Source of the DNA: Paramecium sonneborni
Lineage: Eukaryota > Ciliophora > Oligohymenophorea > Peniculida > Parameciidae
Direction: 5' to 3'
NCBI GenBank assembly: GCA_905182985.1
Contig: CAJJDN010000115.1
Span: 196,916-260,915 of the forward strand
DNA: 64,000 nucleotides
The position numbers and the translations under genes were made by a program. The notes below the pieces were generated by a model that saw only the letters and a list, made by a program, of their open reading frames with translations, was not told where the DNA came from and searched no databases. Positions 13,701 through 24,713 of the stretch are shown here, piece by piece. Position 1 is the stretch's first letter; every line of letters begins with the position of its first letter.

Positions 13701-14404
13701 AATACCAGAAACTTCTTTAGGTTCAAATCAAATTATTATTAAATTTGACAAAGCAAGCTTAAAATTAAAAAAGTAAAAAATAAACCTAAGGATGCCTGAT
13801 TTTATAGATGATTTATTATTCGAATCTAATAATGAAAATTTATTGATTGATTATTAAGAAAAAAATTAAGGGGATGGAGAATTTTTTGTAGTTAATATAA
13901 ATGGAAACTTTGATAATGTATAAGTGAATTATTGGTTTTCTGAAGGTTTAAACAATGGTTAATTATTATTTGCAGGTAAGATAATTATTTATTTATAGAT
14001 AAAATTTAACCGATTATTGATTTTCCTAGTTTTGATTAAAAATGTGGTTAAATTCCTTGGAAATTTAAAGATGCTTACAAACTAATTGTGTATAATTTAA
14101 AAATGTCACTTGATTTTGGCAAATTACTAAAATTATAAAGTTTATTAAATAAAAATATAGATGAGAAATCTCCTTTATTTAAATTTAATAGATCTTTATT
14201 ATAAAAAGTGAATTTTGAAGTAAAGAATATATTTAATTATAGATAAAATTGATAGAAAGTTCTTTTTCATTTACTAGATTTAATTAAGGAGAACCAGAAA
14301 AGCTAATTTAAATTAAGGAACAGGCTAAAGTATATAAATAGAAGGCAAGATTAAGTAAAAACTTTTCAACTCATTAATCATCAAAAAGAGAATCAATGTC
14401 ATGA
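7785..14404 (+). CDS. Chorein-domain (VPS13-like) bridge lipid-transfer protein
   Basis: About 2173 aa after four introns (7878-7900, 8024-8052, 13976-13998, 14220-14242); the exon between the second and third introns is nearly 6 kb with no TGA in frame. The first ~110 residues match an N-terminal chorein domain: KFSLGISSNIVLKNL, then IKKQALLNFKFPLYIIDGKI and PEIIIDGIDLLV follow the VPS13/ATG2 pattern of 'G..V.L.NL..K..AL...LP......G.I..L...IP......P..I.I.....LV'. Family members form long hydrophobic grooves that carry phospholipids between membranes at contact sites. The rest is low in recognisable motifs. It is shorter than typical VPS13 (over 3000 aa) and near the size of ATG2, and the choice between the two is not settled here. 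Confidence 0.75.
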
Positions 14405-14515
14405 TTATGTTGATTAAATAATATTCTTTTATATTAAAATTTATTTATTTATTTAATCATAAAAATGTATATTTACAATTATTTTAGGAATATAATTAAT
14501 AGATTAAAAATTAAA

Positions 14516-16271
14516 ATGTATGAAAAAAAATCATAAGCAGATAGGCCAACATTGAAGGTTTAAGAAAGAAATTCAAAATCAATCACTCTATGGAGCAATA
14601 TAGATCTTTAAAATAATTTGAATTCTGTTCCATCACTTTATACTGTAGAAATTTAAAAAACCTACCCAAAATTTCAGTCAAGATTTAAATCAGTAAAGGC
14701 AAGAATAAATGTAGAAACAGAAACGGAATAATAATAATAATAATATTAACTAAGTGAATTAATTAGATTACATACTTAAATAAGCTCTATAGATCATGAA
14801 GTTAATTAATAAAAATCTTTCTAACCCTTATTTGAATGTTTTGAGCTGTTAAATAATTAAATTGATAGTTTGATATAAATAAGAATAGAGTATAATTAAT
14901 TAACAGCATAAAATGGATAATTAAATTTTCCATAGATTGGTATAGAATTAGAAAATACATCTAAAATAACATTATTGTCAGAAAAAATTAAGGATTGTAT
15001 TAATTAACAAAAATAAGTTGAAGAAAAACTTAATTTAGAGATTAATTAACTAGAATCATAAAAAAATGAAATTAACCAAACTTTAAATCCTATAAATGAT
15101 GAAGTTTTATTACTGGAAAAATAGTTAAAAAATATTGAAAATTAAAACGGTTTTTTAAATTAATAATCGAATAAGAAATTCTTTTAATTGAGTATTCTTT
15201 AAGAATAATTTAATTGTTTTAAAAGATGTTCAAAATAGTTATGTATTCTAGTCTAAAAATAAAAAGTTTATGATCAAAATTATGAACCTTATTACATTAT
15301 CAGAAATTAAAAATATATAGAAATTAATTCTAGATCTGATTAATAAATTCTTATGTCTGAAAATAAGAAATCTTAAGCTTTCATATAAAAAAACAGTAAT
15401 AGATTTGATTAAATTATTCATCGTAAATAATTCGTAAATGAAGACTTAAGCTCTGAATTATTGAAGCATACATATGTGTTTTTCATTTAAGTTCTTTGTA
15501 AATCTATAAAAAATTTATATAAATCATATCCTTTTAATAGCAATGAAATTTCAGCTATATTTTAAACATAAAGAGTATCTGATGATTAATATGTAAAGAT
15601 AAATTAGATATTGAATTAAGAGAAAAAATGTGCAGAAGATTAAGATGTATTTAATTTCATATAATCTTATAGTCAATAGTAATGTTTATAGTTCGTAAAC
15701 CAAGTGATTTTTTTTTATAATTTATTGTAAAAGTAATAGAATGCATGTAATCTTTTGAAAATCAATTTTGTGGTTTATCAGATTTAAATTTACATTACAA
15801 TATATTGAATTTTAAGGAAGACACAATTCGATAAATATTTTAAAGTCCTTTAAAAGAGTATGATAATAAATTGAATTAGATTAGTGTAAAAAAATATTGA
15901 TTTTATTAGTTAAATGTTTCAGATTCTGAAATAATTTAAATTAAATTAGAATTGAAATTGAAACATAAGTTATCAAGAAATATTCATTTTTTATATGTAA
16001 TTTAGGAAAAAATAACAAATCAAGAAGCATTTTGTAGACAGTTTAAAGATTGCTATAAAAAGAAAAAAGGTCTTAAAGATTAAATAGGTTCTGTATTAGA
16101 ATCTATTATAAAAGTAAATATATTAATAATTATTTTAAGAATGCTGATAAATTCTTAATAATTACTGAGATGCCAGAAATGATTAAGATGACATGTAATT
16201 AATAAAAAAAGTTAAATTAATTGAAAAATTTAATCCATTTTTCTTAAACAATGGCATCAAAAAGATAATGA
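14516..16271 (+). CDS. Coiled-coil protein, unknown role
   Basis: About 559 aa from the ATG at 14516; an in-frame ATG at 14465 would add 17 residues, and I prefer the internal one because it leaves a normal-sized gap to the previous gene. Introns at 15647-15672, 15886-15909 and 16114-16139 join three frames smoothly. An N-terminal low-complexity Arg/Lys/Ser stretch is followed by a Q-run (around residue 80) and a coiled-coil zone, then a more globular C-terminal half (for example VMFIVRKPSDFFLQFIV) ending FSQTMASKRQ. No known domain was recognised. The 24-nt intron carries an in-frame TGA, as expected for a length divisible by three. Confidence 0.65.
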
Positions 16272-16423
16272 GAAATAAAGTTGATTTTGATAAATAAATT
16301 ATAATAATAAGAATGATAAATTTATACATACTCTGTATAAAATATATTAAATTTTGATAAGAATTGAAATATATATAATATTTAAATGATTTAAATGTAA
16401 AATAAAGTTTATATTTTTAATAT

Positions 16424-17724
16424 ATGTAAGAAATAATAATAATAGGAATAGGACAATGTGGAATAAATGTAGGAGTGGAATTCATAAAATAATTAAATTA
16501 TGATCATTGTTTAAATAATGTCTAAGAAATAATTAATTAAGATAGATATAAGTAAAAAATTAATGTTTTTTATAATGAAAATTCTCGATAGCAATATATA
16601 CCTAGATGTCTATTTTTAGATTTAGAACCAAGTAATATAATTTAATATGATTAGGTTCGATTGATAGATTACATTTATAGAAAGATGTGATTATTGATCC
16701 TAATTGTTGTTTTTCAAAGAATTGTGGAAGTAATAATAGTTATGCTACAGGGTAATATACTGAAGGAGCTGAATTGATGGATGAATGTAAACATATTTTA
16801 GATAAATATTTTGAAACATCAGACAATCTTTAAGGTATTATGATGTTTTTTTCAACAGGAGGTGGAAGTGGTTCAGGAATTGCAAGTAATCTTATATAAT
16901 ACTTTCGTGAAAAAGATTTAACTAAAATAGTTCATTGTAATCCTGTGTTTTCTTAAGGAATTACACATAGTAATTTGGAAATATATAATACAGTATTTGT
17001 AATGCACTAAATGATTGAAACTGTAGATATTGTAACAGTCTATGATAATGTTGCATTATACAATATTTGTGAAAACAATTTCTTAACCTCAAATCATGAG
17101 AATTGTAATAAAATTATGGCAGAAAGTTTAATTCAAACAACTGCTTCATATCGATTTCCAGGATTTATAAATGGTGGAATGAAAAAACTTACATTAAATT
17201 TAATACCATTTCCTAGAATACATTTTTTATAACCTAAATACATGATTGTTAATTAAATTAATTGGAGTATGACTGACATTCTAAAATAAAAATATAAATT
17301 ATGTTCTTTTGAAGATAATTTACCTACTGAATATCTTTCTTATCAAATCTAATTGAGAGGTAATTGTTTTGAAATGCCTGAATCTCAATCATTGTTAATT
17401 AAAAAAGATGATCTCTATTAAATTAATGGTCATGATACTCATTATAGAGTACATACTAGAATTTAACATAGAGATCATGAAAACATTATTGGATTTTTAG
17501 GCAATTCTAATGGATTTAAAAAATATCTTTAGAAATATTAAGAAGATTTTATTAAACTGTTTAAAAGAAAGGCATTTGTTTATATTTATGAACTTTAAGG
17601 AATGGATAAAATGGAATTCACTGAAGCTGAATCTGATTTAAATGATTTGATATCTGAATATGGCCCTCATTTTAATAATTATTAAATGTCATATGATTAT
17701 GATGAAGAAGAAGCAGAATTTTGA
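16424..17724 (+). CDS. Divergent tubulin (minor tubulin family)
   Basis: About 424 aa with one intron (16655-16680). The start MQEIIIIGIGQCGINVGVEF matches the tubulin N-terminus (MREI..I..GQCG.Q.G..F). The nucleotide-binding glycine loop reads STGGGSGSGIAS (canonical GGGTGSG). YDNVALYNIC matches the conserved YDNEALYDIC, and NLIPFPRIHFL matches NLVPFPRLHF. It clearly differs from alpha and beta tubulin: the region after DLEPS is short and unusual, the C-terminal third is poorly conserved, and the tail ends acidic (DEEEAEF), like conventional tubulins. Paramecium is known to carry rare isotypes (delta, epsilon, eta, theta, iota, kappa) linked to basal bodies. Which one this is cannot be decided here. 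Confidence 0.88.
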
Positions 17725-17759
17725 TTTAATCTTTGTAATAATTATATTATATTATTTTT

Positions 17760-18613
17760 ATGATCACTTTACATAAATATTTCGATACTTTAAGTTAAAT
17801 TTGTTAAGAGGCAGAGAACTATAAACATTCCTTATGTTCACTTGAGAACTTTGAATCTTACAGTTATTGGAGTACATTGACTAATAATTCAATGCTTTTA
17901 AATATAACTTAACTTTAAGATCAGTTTCCAAACTTATCTGTACAAGGAATATCAATGATATATAAAATATTTGATAGCGATCTTGATGGTAATTTAAATT
18001 TTTAAGAGTATAATATAAAATAAAAATGATTAGTTTTTTTGACATGATTATATCCATAGATAATCCATTTTTGAGATAAGAAGTGACTTTTAGAAAGGTT
18101 GAATATAAAATAAAAGGAATAATATAAATAAATGCAAAAGTTTTTGAACTTCTATAATTTTATTGTAAAAAATTCATGGAATTATAATAATTAAAATAAT
18201 AATTACATAGTTAGATTGATTTTAATGTATACTATTCGTATTGTAAGTACAAAACATATAAAGTTGATCATTATTGTTATTTTTTGCTTAGAAAAGAATA
18301 TAGTAAAAATGATGAAAATTTGATTGATTTTACAGATTTCTATAAATTATTATCAAATTAAGAAAATAATGCAATAAATGAATTATTTAGTCTAAGTGAA
18401 GAGAAGATATAAGTATCAAAAGTAATAATGAAGTAAATAGAAGAGAAAAAGAAGAAAAATATTGGAAATAAATATTAATTTAATAAATAATAATCAGAAA
18501 GATGGTAACTAGAGAATAGTCCAAAATAAATTTAATATTTTAGTGTTTAAACAAACGATAAAAATGAAAATAGGATTTGTGATGATTAGAAAATATCAGA
18601 ATGGAATTATTGA
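17760..18613 (+). CDS. EF-hand calcium-binding protein
   Basis: About 275 aa with a 26-nt intron (18008-18033). The one clear EF-hand has the loop DSDLDGNLNFQD, with Asp at 1, 3 and 5, Gly at 6 and an acidic residue at 12; the intron splits the loop end and restores the exiting helix FFDMIIS. Downstream lies EVTFRKVEYKIKG and a Cys-containing segment, FNVYYSYCKYKTYKVDHYC, that could bind metal or form part of a second fold. The C-terminus is charged and low in complexity. The gene begins 35 bp after the tubulin stop on the same strand. Most of it lies in a 1130-bp exact repeat that is probably an assembly artefact, so the second copy is not counted as a separate gene. Confidence 0.75.
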
Positions 18614-19075
18614 TTTTTAGGATATTCTTGTAATATATATTGATAATAAATGATTAAGAAATTATCAGTAATAAATAATATTTTAAGATTAACAATGTAT
18701 GCATAATCAATAGTCTTTATACCCTTTATGAAATGATTCCATAATAATTGATTATAATTTGCTTAAATTTATATTGGATAAGAATGATCCTGTTGGATAG
18801 AATTCTTCTTAATCCATCATCAGGATAAGAGGTAGCTGTTTATTTATATTATTCTTATTCTCCTTATAATTAATCAGAATTATTAAGATCTATCTTCTAA
18901 TATCTATCCAACTAGTTCTAGCCTTAATATTTATATTAATACTAATAAATAAATAAAGATAGATAGATAAATGATAATTTAACAACTTTAATAGATTAAT
19001 TAAATAAAGGATATTAATCTTTACTAAAGAAATAGGGTTTATTAGAATAGCTCAACATTTCAATAAATTTCTATA
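17946..19075 (+). repeat. Exact direct repeat A, copy 1 (1130 bp)
   Basis: Identical, as far as read, to 19077-20206. The two copies touch a single N at 19076. It holds most of the EF-hand gene and the start of the next small ORF. Best explained as a contig end overlapping the next contig. Confidence 0.9.
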
Positions 19076-19076
19076 N

Positions 19077-19744
19077 GGAATATCAATGATATATAAAATA
19101 TTTGATAGCGATCTTGATGGTAATTTAAATTTTTAAGAGTATAATATAAAATAAAAATGATTAGTTTTTTTGACATGATTATATCCATAGATAATCCATT
19201 TTTGAGATAAGAAGTGACTTTTAGAAAGGTTGAATATAAAATAAAAGGAATAATATAAATAAATGCAAAAGTTTTTGAACTTCTATAATTTTATTGTAAA
19301 AAATTCATGGAATTATAATAATTAAAATAATAATTACATAGTTAGATTGATTTTAATGTATACTATTCGTATTGTAAGTACAAAACATATAAAGTTGATC
19401 ATTATTGTTATTTTTTGCTTAGAAAAGAATATAGTAAAAATGATGAAAATTTGATTGATTTTACAGATTTCTATAAATTATTATCAAATTAAGAAAATAA
19501 TGCAATAAATGAATTATTTAGTCTAAGTGAAGAGAAGATATAAGTATCAAAAGTAATAATGAAGTAAATAGAAGAGAAAAAGAAGAAAAATATTGGAAAT
19601 AAATATTAATTTAATAAATAATAATCAGAAAGATGGTAACTAGAGAATAGTCCAAAATAAATTTAATATTTTAGTGTTTAAACAAACGATAAAAATGAAA
19701 ATAGGATTTGTGATGATTAGAAAATATCAGAATGGAATTATTGA
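19077..19744 (+). pseudogene. Partial EF-hand gene copy (probable assembly duplicate)
   Basis: This repeats the EF-hand gene from codon ~63 to its stop, but lacks the start and first exon part because it begins at the N. It keeps the same intron (19139-19164) with no base change. It is very unlikely to be a genuine gene. Confidence 0.8.
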
Positions 19745-20206
19745 TTTTTAGGATATTCTTGTAATATATATTGATAATAAATGATTAAGAAATTATCAGT
19801 AATAAATAATATTTTAAGATTAACAATGTATGCATAATCAATAGTCTTTATACCCTTTATGAAATGATTCCATAATAATTGATTATAATTTGCTTAAATT
19901 TATATTGGATAAGAATGATCCTGTTGGATAGAATTCTTCTTAATCCATCATCAGGATAAGAGGTAGCTGTTTATTTATATTATTCTTATTCTCCTTATAA
20001 TTAATCAGAATTATTAAGATCTATCTTCTAATATCTATCCAACTAGTTCTAGCCTTAATATTTATATTAATACTAATAAATAAATAAAGATAGATAGATA
20101 AATGATAATTTAACAACTTTAATAGATTAATTAAATAAAGGATATTAATCTTTACTAAAGAAATAGGGTTTATTAGAATAGCTCAACATTTCAATAAATT
20201 TCTATA
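19077..20206 (+). repeat. Exact direct repeat A, copy 2 (1130 bp)
   Basis: Second copy of 17946-19075, offset 1131. After 20206 the sequence continues uniquely into V-ATPase E; before 17946 it is unique tubulin and EF-hand sequence. This is the pattern of two overlapping contigs joined without merging. Confidence 0.9.
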
Positions 20207-20271
20207 TAAGATTATCCTAAATAAATATATTACTAGGAAATGTTAATTAAGAATAGATATAATAAGTTTGA
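19781..20271 (+). CDS. Small hypothetical protein, low-confidence model
   Basis: A model of about 156 aa with a 20-nt intron (19799-19818): MIKKLS joined to INNVCIINSLYTLYEM. The frame is then open through segments such as NPSSGQEVAVYLYYSYSP and QSLLKKQGLLEQLNI to a TGA at 20269. The 5' part is duplicated at 18650-19075. Composition is Gln- and Ile-rich and coding-like, but no domain is recognised, and three-frame openness is easy in this genome. It lies between the EF-hand and V-ATPase genes. Confidence 0.4.
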
Positions 20272-20344
20272 TTGATTGATTTATTATAATGTATATCTAT
20301 TGATTAATATTGTAAATTATATATTTAATAAATATTTATTAATA

Positions 20345-21176
20345 ATGTTGTAAGATTAGATATCTTTGGCTGAATTTGTGCTCTAAGAAGCAAGGGAGAA
20401 ATGTTTTGAAATTGAAGTTAAAGCCTTCAAGTAATTTGAGAAAGAGAAAAAACAAATTGTGGAAAGAGAGAAATCTAACATTTAAGAAGAATTTAATACA
20501 AAATTTAAGAAGAAAGCTTAACAAGAGAGAATTAAACATAGTGCTCTTGTAAATGGTGCTAGAATGAGATTAATGAATGCTAGAAATTAAGCTTTAACTA
20601 AGATTTTCTCAGATGTATATATATTCTTATAATCATTTAGTCATAATATCAAATTTATAAAATGATCAGATAAGATGAAAGGTTTTATGAAGAATTACTT
20701 AAGAATTTAATGGTTTAAGGATTAATTAAATTATTTGAACATGAAGTTGTAATAAGGTATTTATATTCTTTAATTCTAAAGATGTTTATATCGTGATATT
20801 AGACATGTAAGAAATGTTATTGATGATGCTATTTCTGAATTCTAAGACATTCTAAGGAAAGAATTAAATGGATTAGAATTTGAAGTAACAATTGATATCG
20901 ATGAAGAAAAATGTTTAGATGAAAGAACACTTATTGACAATTCAATTAAAAGTGTTTAAGATTATTCTATACAAGAATCAGCTTAAGAAGTATTAAATAT
21001 TTATATATATACTTAAGGTTATATCTAAAACTGAAAACGATAAAAAATGTTTTGGTGGAATTTTAATGACAAATAAGGATGGCTTGATTGTTTGTAAAAA
21101 CACCTTAGATGTTAGAACTGATTAAACATTTTAAGACTCATTGCCTATTATCAGAAGTACATTGTTTGGAAAATGA
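20345..21176 (+). CDS. VMA4: V-type proton ATPase subunit E
   Basis: About 250 aa after three introns (20615-20640, 20757-20781, 20990-21017). Subunit E forms part of the peripheral stalks that hold the catalytic head of the vacuolar proton pump. Family marks are plain: a charged N-terminal helix, SALVNGARMRLMNARNQAL matching the conserved 'SNLMNQARLKVLRARDD' region, LMVQGLIKLFEHEVVIRC matching 'L..QGL..L.E..V.IRCR', and FGGILMTNKDGLIVCKNTLD plus LPIIRSTLFGK at the C-terminus. Each splice junction is confirmed by this alignment. The length is slightly above the usual 226 aa. It is cytosolic on acidic organelles; in ciliates this may include contractile-vacuole membranes. Confidence 0.93.
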
Positions 21177-21218
21177 TGTCATTATATATACAAATAATTT
21201 ATATTAATATTATTATTT

Positions 21219-23138
21219 ATGTAACAATCTGAATTTTAATCACAATTTAACGAAGAAATCGAATTTAGAGATCTTAGTTATCAATAAATCAAAAATGAAA
21301 AAGTTTAATAAGAAAAATAACATTTTAATTTATTTAGAAATATAGAAAACAATCAATTCAAAGCAGTTTAAGAATTAGAAACTCTTTATGAGAAAAAAAT
21401 AATGATAGAAAATGAAAAATATCTATAATTGGAATAAATTCTAATTGAAGAAAGATAAAAATATTAATAAAACTTAAAAGAGTTAGAATGTGATTGCTCT
21501 AAATAAATTAAGGAAATTAAATGTAAATTTTAATCTGATTTGAAATTACTTTATGATACTATCATATCTAATAAAAATGACATTAAAAAATTATAAAATA
21601 ATAATCAATCAATCATTTTAGATGATGATATATTAAATGATTATATAGAATGTACTAAATAAAAATTTAAATAAAAGATTGAAGAATTATAGAAAGAAAT
21701 CTTAAAAAAAGATAAGTAATTGGTTCTATATAAATCTGAAAAATATAATTGCAAAGAAATTGATTTTGTTAAAGAATAATTAGAATTGGAAAAATAAAGA
21801 TAAAAAGATTGTGAAAAATATATATAAGAATTATAAAATTAGAATAAAGAATTGATGGATAAAATTGATTTACATGAATAGGGATTATCTCATTGCAATG
21901 AATAAATTAAATAATATTAAAAATACATAGGAGATTTATAAAAGTCTAAATTGGTTTTAAGCTATAAAACTTATGAAATGTAAACAGAAATGGAACCGAA
22001 AGATAAAAAGATTAAAGAATTACTTGAAAGTATTCCAAAATTAGAAGAAGAAATAAATGAATTATCAACAAAATTAAAAAATTATGAAGAAAAAGATAAA
22101 AGAATGACTAATTAAATTAAAGTTATGAATGAAGAAAATGATAAAATAAAATAGAATTGTAAGAAATATCAAGATTTATCCAAAAAAATAACAATGGATA
22201 TATATAATTGTTATCATGAAAAGAAAGAAAAAGTAAGGTTGTCTTTTTAATATATAGGAATGGGTTGATTTTATGAAATAAATGTATTCAAAGTACATAA
22301 GTAAAAGCTAAAAAAACGATGATATTAGGAATCCAGAAAATATAACTGAATAAGATAAAAAGACTGAAATATCTATCAAATTATTTATTAAAGACATAAC
22401 ATCAATGATTCATGAATTCAGAGAATCTGTATTAAATATTAATTAAATAAGGATTGGCCTCAATAATTAAAATAACTTTATCAAAAACATTTCACAGGTG
22501 AAATTACTAATGAATTAAGTAGATAAAATTAATTCTTGGTCAAATCTTCTTAAGAAAATGATAAAAAATTTAAAAAATTATTATTATGGAGAGATTAAGA
22601 AATCTATTTAAAAACCTAAGAAAATTTGCATCTCTTAACACATTTGAATTAGGTTCAAGAAAGAAAAAAGAGTTTAGAGATTAAATTAGCTTAATAGATA
22701 TCATAATATGAATCCTTACTTAAATCACAGAACAGAGCTAATTCAACTTAATAGCATGAACAGAGACGTAAGAGTCATTAATAAGAAGTATATTATTGAG
22801 TATTAATAAGGGAGAATAGTGTAATTCTTTAAGATGAAGCTAATTTATAACCACTTAATTAATCAGTTGATTTAGTAAATGGTTATGTTACAAATAGATT
22901 TTTAAAGAAGGGTAAACTAATAAAGGGTTAAAATTATAACAAGTAGAATCTATCACGTTTTGAATAACATCGTAATTCAGATTTAGCCACTTAAATTGAA
23001 ACTCTGTAAACCAAAAATTAATTATTGGAATAATAGTTAAAAGGATTGAAATAAAAATTGGTTGAAGCTGGTCTAGATGAAGAGATAACATAAACTAACA
23101 CTTAAAGACCATACAGTTAAAAAGTAAAAAGAACATGA
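21219..23138 (+). CDS. Coiled-coil protein resembling the C-terminal half of CFAP57
   Basis: About 614 aa after introns at 22233-22257, 22429-22451 and 22788-22814 (the last ends GGGAG and is 27 nt with an in-frame TGA). Almost the whole chain is coiled coil. The segments LSRQNQFLVKSSQENDKKF and QENLHLLTHLNQVQERKKSL follow the spacing of the conserved CFAP57/WDR65 C-terminus (RQREFL..., QEN..L..E.N.LR.E), and DWPQQLKQLYQKHFTGE lies just before. CFAP57 normally has N-terminal WD repeats; none are present here, so this would be a tail-only paralogue or an independent axonemal coiled-coil protein. The assignment is inference from motif spacing. Confidence 0.55.
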
Positions 23139-23298
23139 CTAAATGGATTACTTTATTAAAAAGAATTAATTATTCTAATGTTATAATCAGTTAATATAAC
23201 TAGGTTTATATCTAGTTGTTGTTTCTTCTACTTTTTATTTACTATTTTTAGGATGTGGATTCATCTTTTAAGTGTTAATAAAAAAAGGATTGTTTTCA

Positions 23299-24610
23299 TC
23301 ATTTGTTTTTTTGGAATAACTTAAATTAAACATTAGATTTCTACCTCATTCTCATATTAGGAATATTATTTGTTAATGGAACTTTTATTAATTTTTCAAT
23401 AGATGATGATGTTTTAATTCTCAATTCTTCTTCTTTTAAAGATGCCACTGAAAAGGCAACAATTAATAAAGTAACATTATCTGTACTCTTTCTTTATATG
23501 CTTTCTTATAATACTGATTCTACTGAAGTAGATAAAACTGTATGTAAATTATTTCCCATTTAATAATTTAATATGTCTTTCCAAATGATATTCATAACAT
23601 CAGTTGAACTTAATTTATCAAAAATTCCATCGCCTTTACATAAAATATATTAAATTACTTCCTAAAACTATAAAATCATGTTCATTTGATATTTTGAATT
23701 GTTTTATTTCAGGTTCAGCTATAACTACTTTTGGATTTCCACCAAACTTTTCTAATTTAGCTTCAATATCTCCAAAAGTTCTTGAAACTGATAATCTTCC
23801 AGGATTAACTCTAACTGGTCCTAATATTTGCATTCCTTCTTCATTAATACCATAAGTTTAATAAACAGATCCACCTCCTTTCATTATTCTTTCTTATTCT
23901 AATTCAGGTTTATGATCATGTGATAAAGCAATAGCTTTTCTTCCAGATGCTGCACTTAAAACAGCTCTACTATCTCCAACATTTGCTGTATAACAATTAT
24001 CTCCTATAATTAATATTACAATAGCGCATGATCCACTTCTTTCAGGTATTCCTTTACTATAAGATTCTTATGCAATTTATAAAAATGATTTTTCAGCTGC
24101 TTGAAATCCTTTAGTGATTGCTCCAACTGGATTCCATGGAAAATCTGGTTCTTTAACAACAAATTAATGTAAATTATCTCTTAAAAAATCAGCACATGCA
24201 GCTCCACCATGTCCATCATAAACTCCAAAAAAAGAACATTTAGGCCATTATTCTGAATTCCTACTTTATGGTTTAATAATATTTAATATTATTGAGACTC
24301 TATCTTCATTATAATCTCTAACAATTCCTTAATTTGTGTTTGCAGCATATGCTTTAATAATTCCATTCCTTTAACTTGAACACTTTGTAGGTTCATAATT
24401 AGGTAATAAACTTTATCTCAAGAATGATGGTTCTTAAAGACTCTTATATTAAATATCATTTGGTTTTGAAGTCTATGCTTATTTTCTTATAGGTGAATGA
24501 TCAAATTATTAATGATATGACAGATTCAAATATTCATATGGTTTCTTAGGTTATCTATCAAAGGTCTAGTAATTTGATAAGAATGTATTTAAATCTCTAT
24601 GTCTAAACAT
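23299..24610 (-). CDS. PP2C-type protein phosphatase (PPM family)
   Basis: About 428 aa with a 25-nt intron at 23634-23658 that splits the Ser codon of the SDG motif. All core PP2C motifs are present in order: RDYNEDRVSI, FFGVYDGHGGAACADFL, YTANVGDSRAVLS, LSVSRTFGDIEAK, LGSDGIFDKLS and STDNVTLLIVAFS. The metal-binding Asp residues are intact, so it should be an active Mn/Mg-dependent Ser/Thr phosphatase. The N-terminal ~110 residues (MFRHRDLNTF...) are poorly conserved and may be regulatory. No transmembrane helix is seen. Confidence 0.93.
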
Positions 24611-24713
24611 CCTTTATTTATTATTAATATTTATTTAATTTGAATTTAAACATACAACGAATATTTTAATAATTGTTATTTAACAGATATAAATGAGATA
24701 ATTACTACAGTCT

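Noticed and set aside
16655..16680. TTCGATT-like tRNA T-arm motif (GGTTCGATT)
   Set aside because: It lies in the tubulin intron; no acceptor or anticodon stem surrounds it.
17011..17232. A stand-alone 73-residue protein starting inside the tubulin gene
   Set aside because: It is only the part of the tubulin frame between two TAA/TAG codons; under the ciliate code it belongs to the full-length protein.
19077..20206. Recent tandem gene duplication or mobile element
   Set aside because: Exact identity, an N exactly at the junction and no terminal repeats or target-site duplication favour an assembly overlap.
23604..23855. Plus-strand frame opposite the PP2C gene
   Set aside because: It is antisense to the conserved PP2C motifs and carries none of its own.
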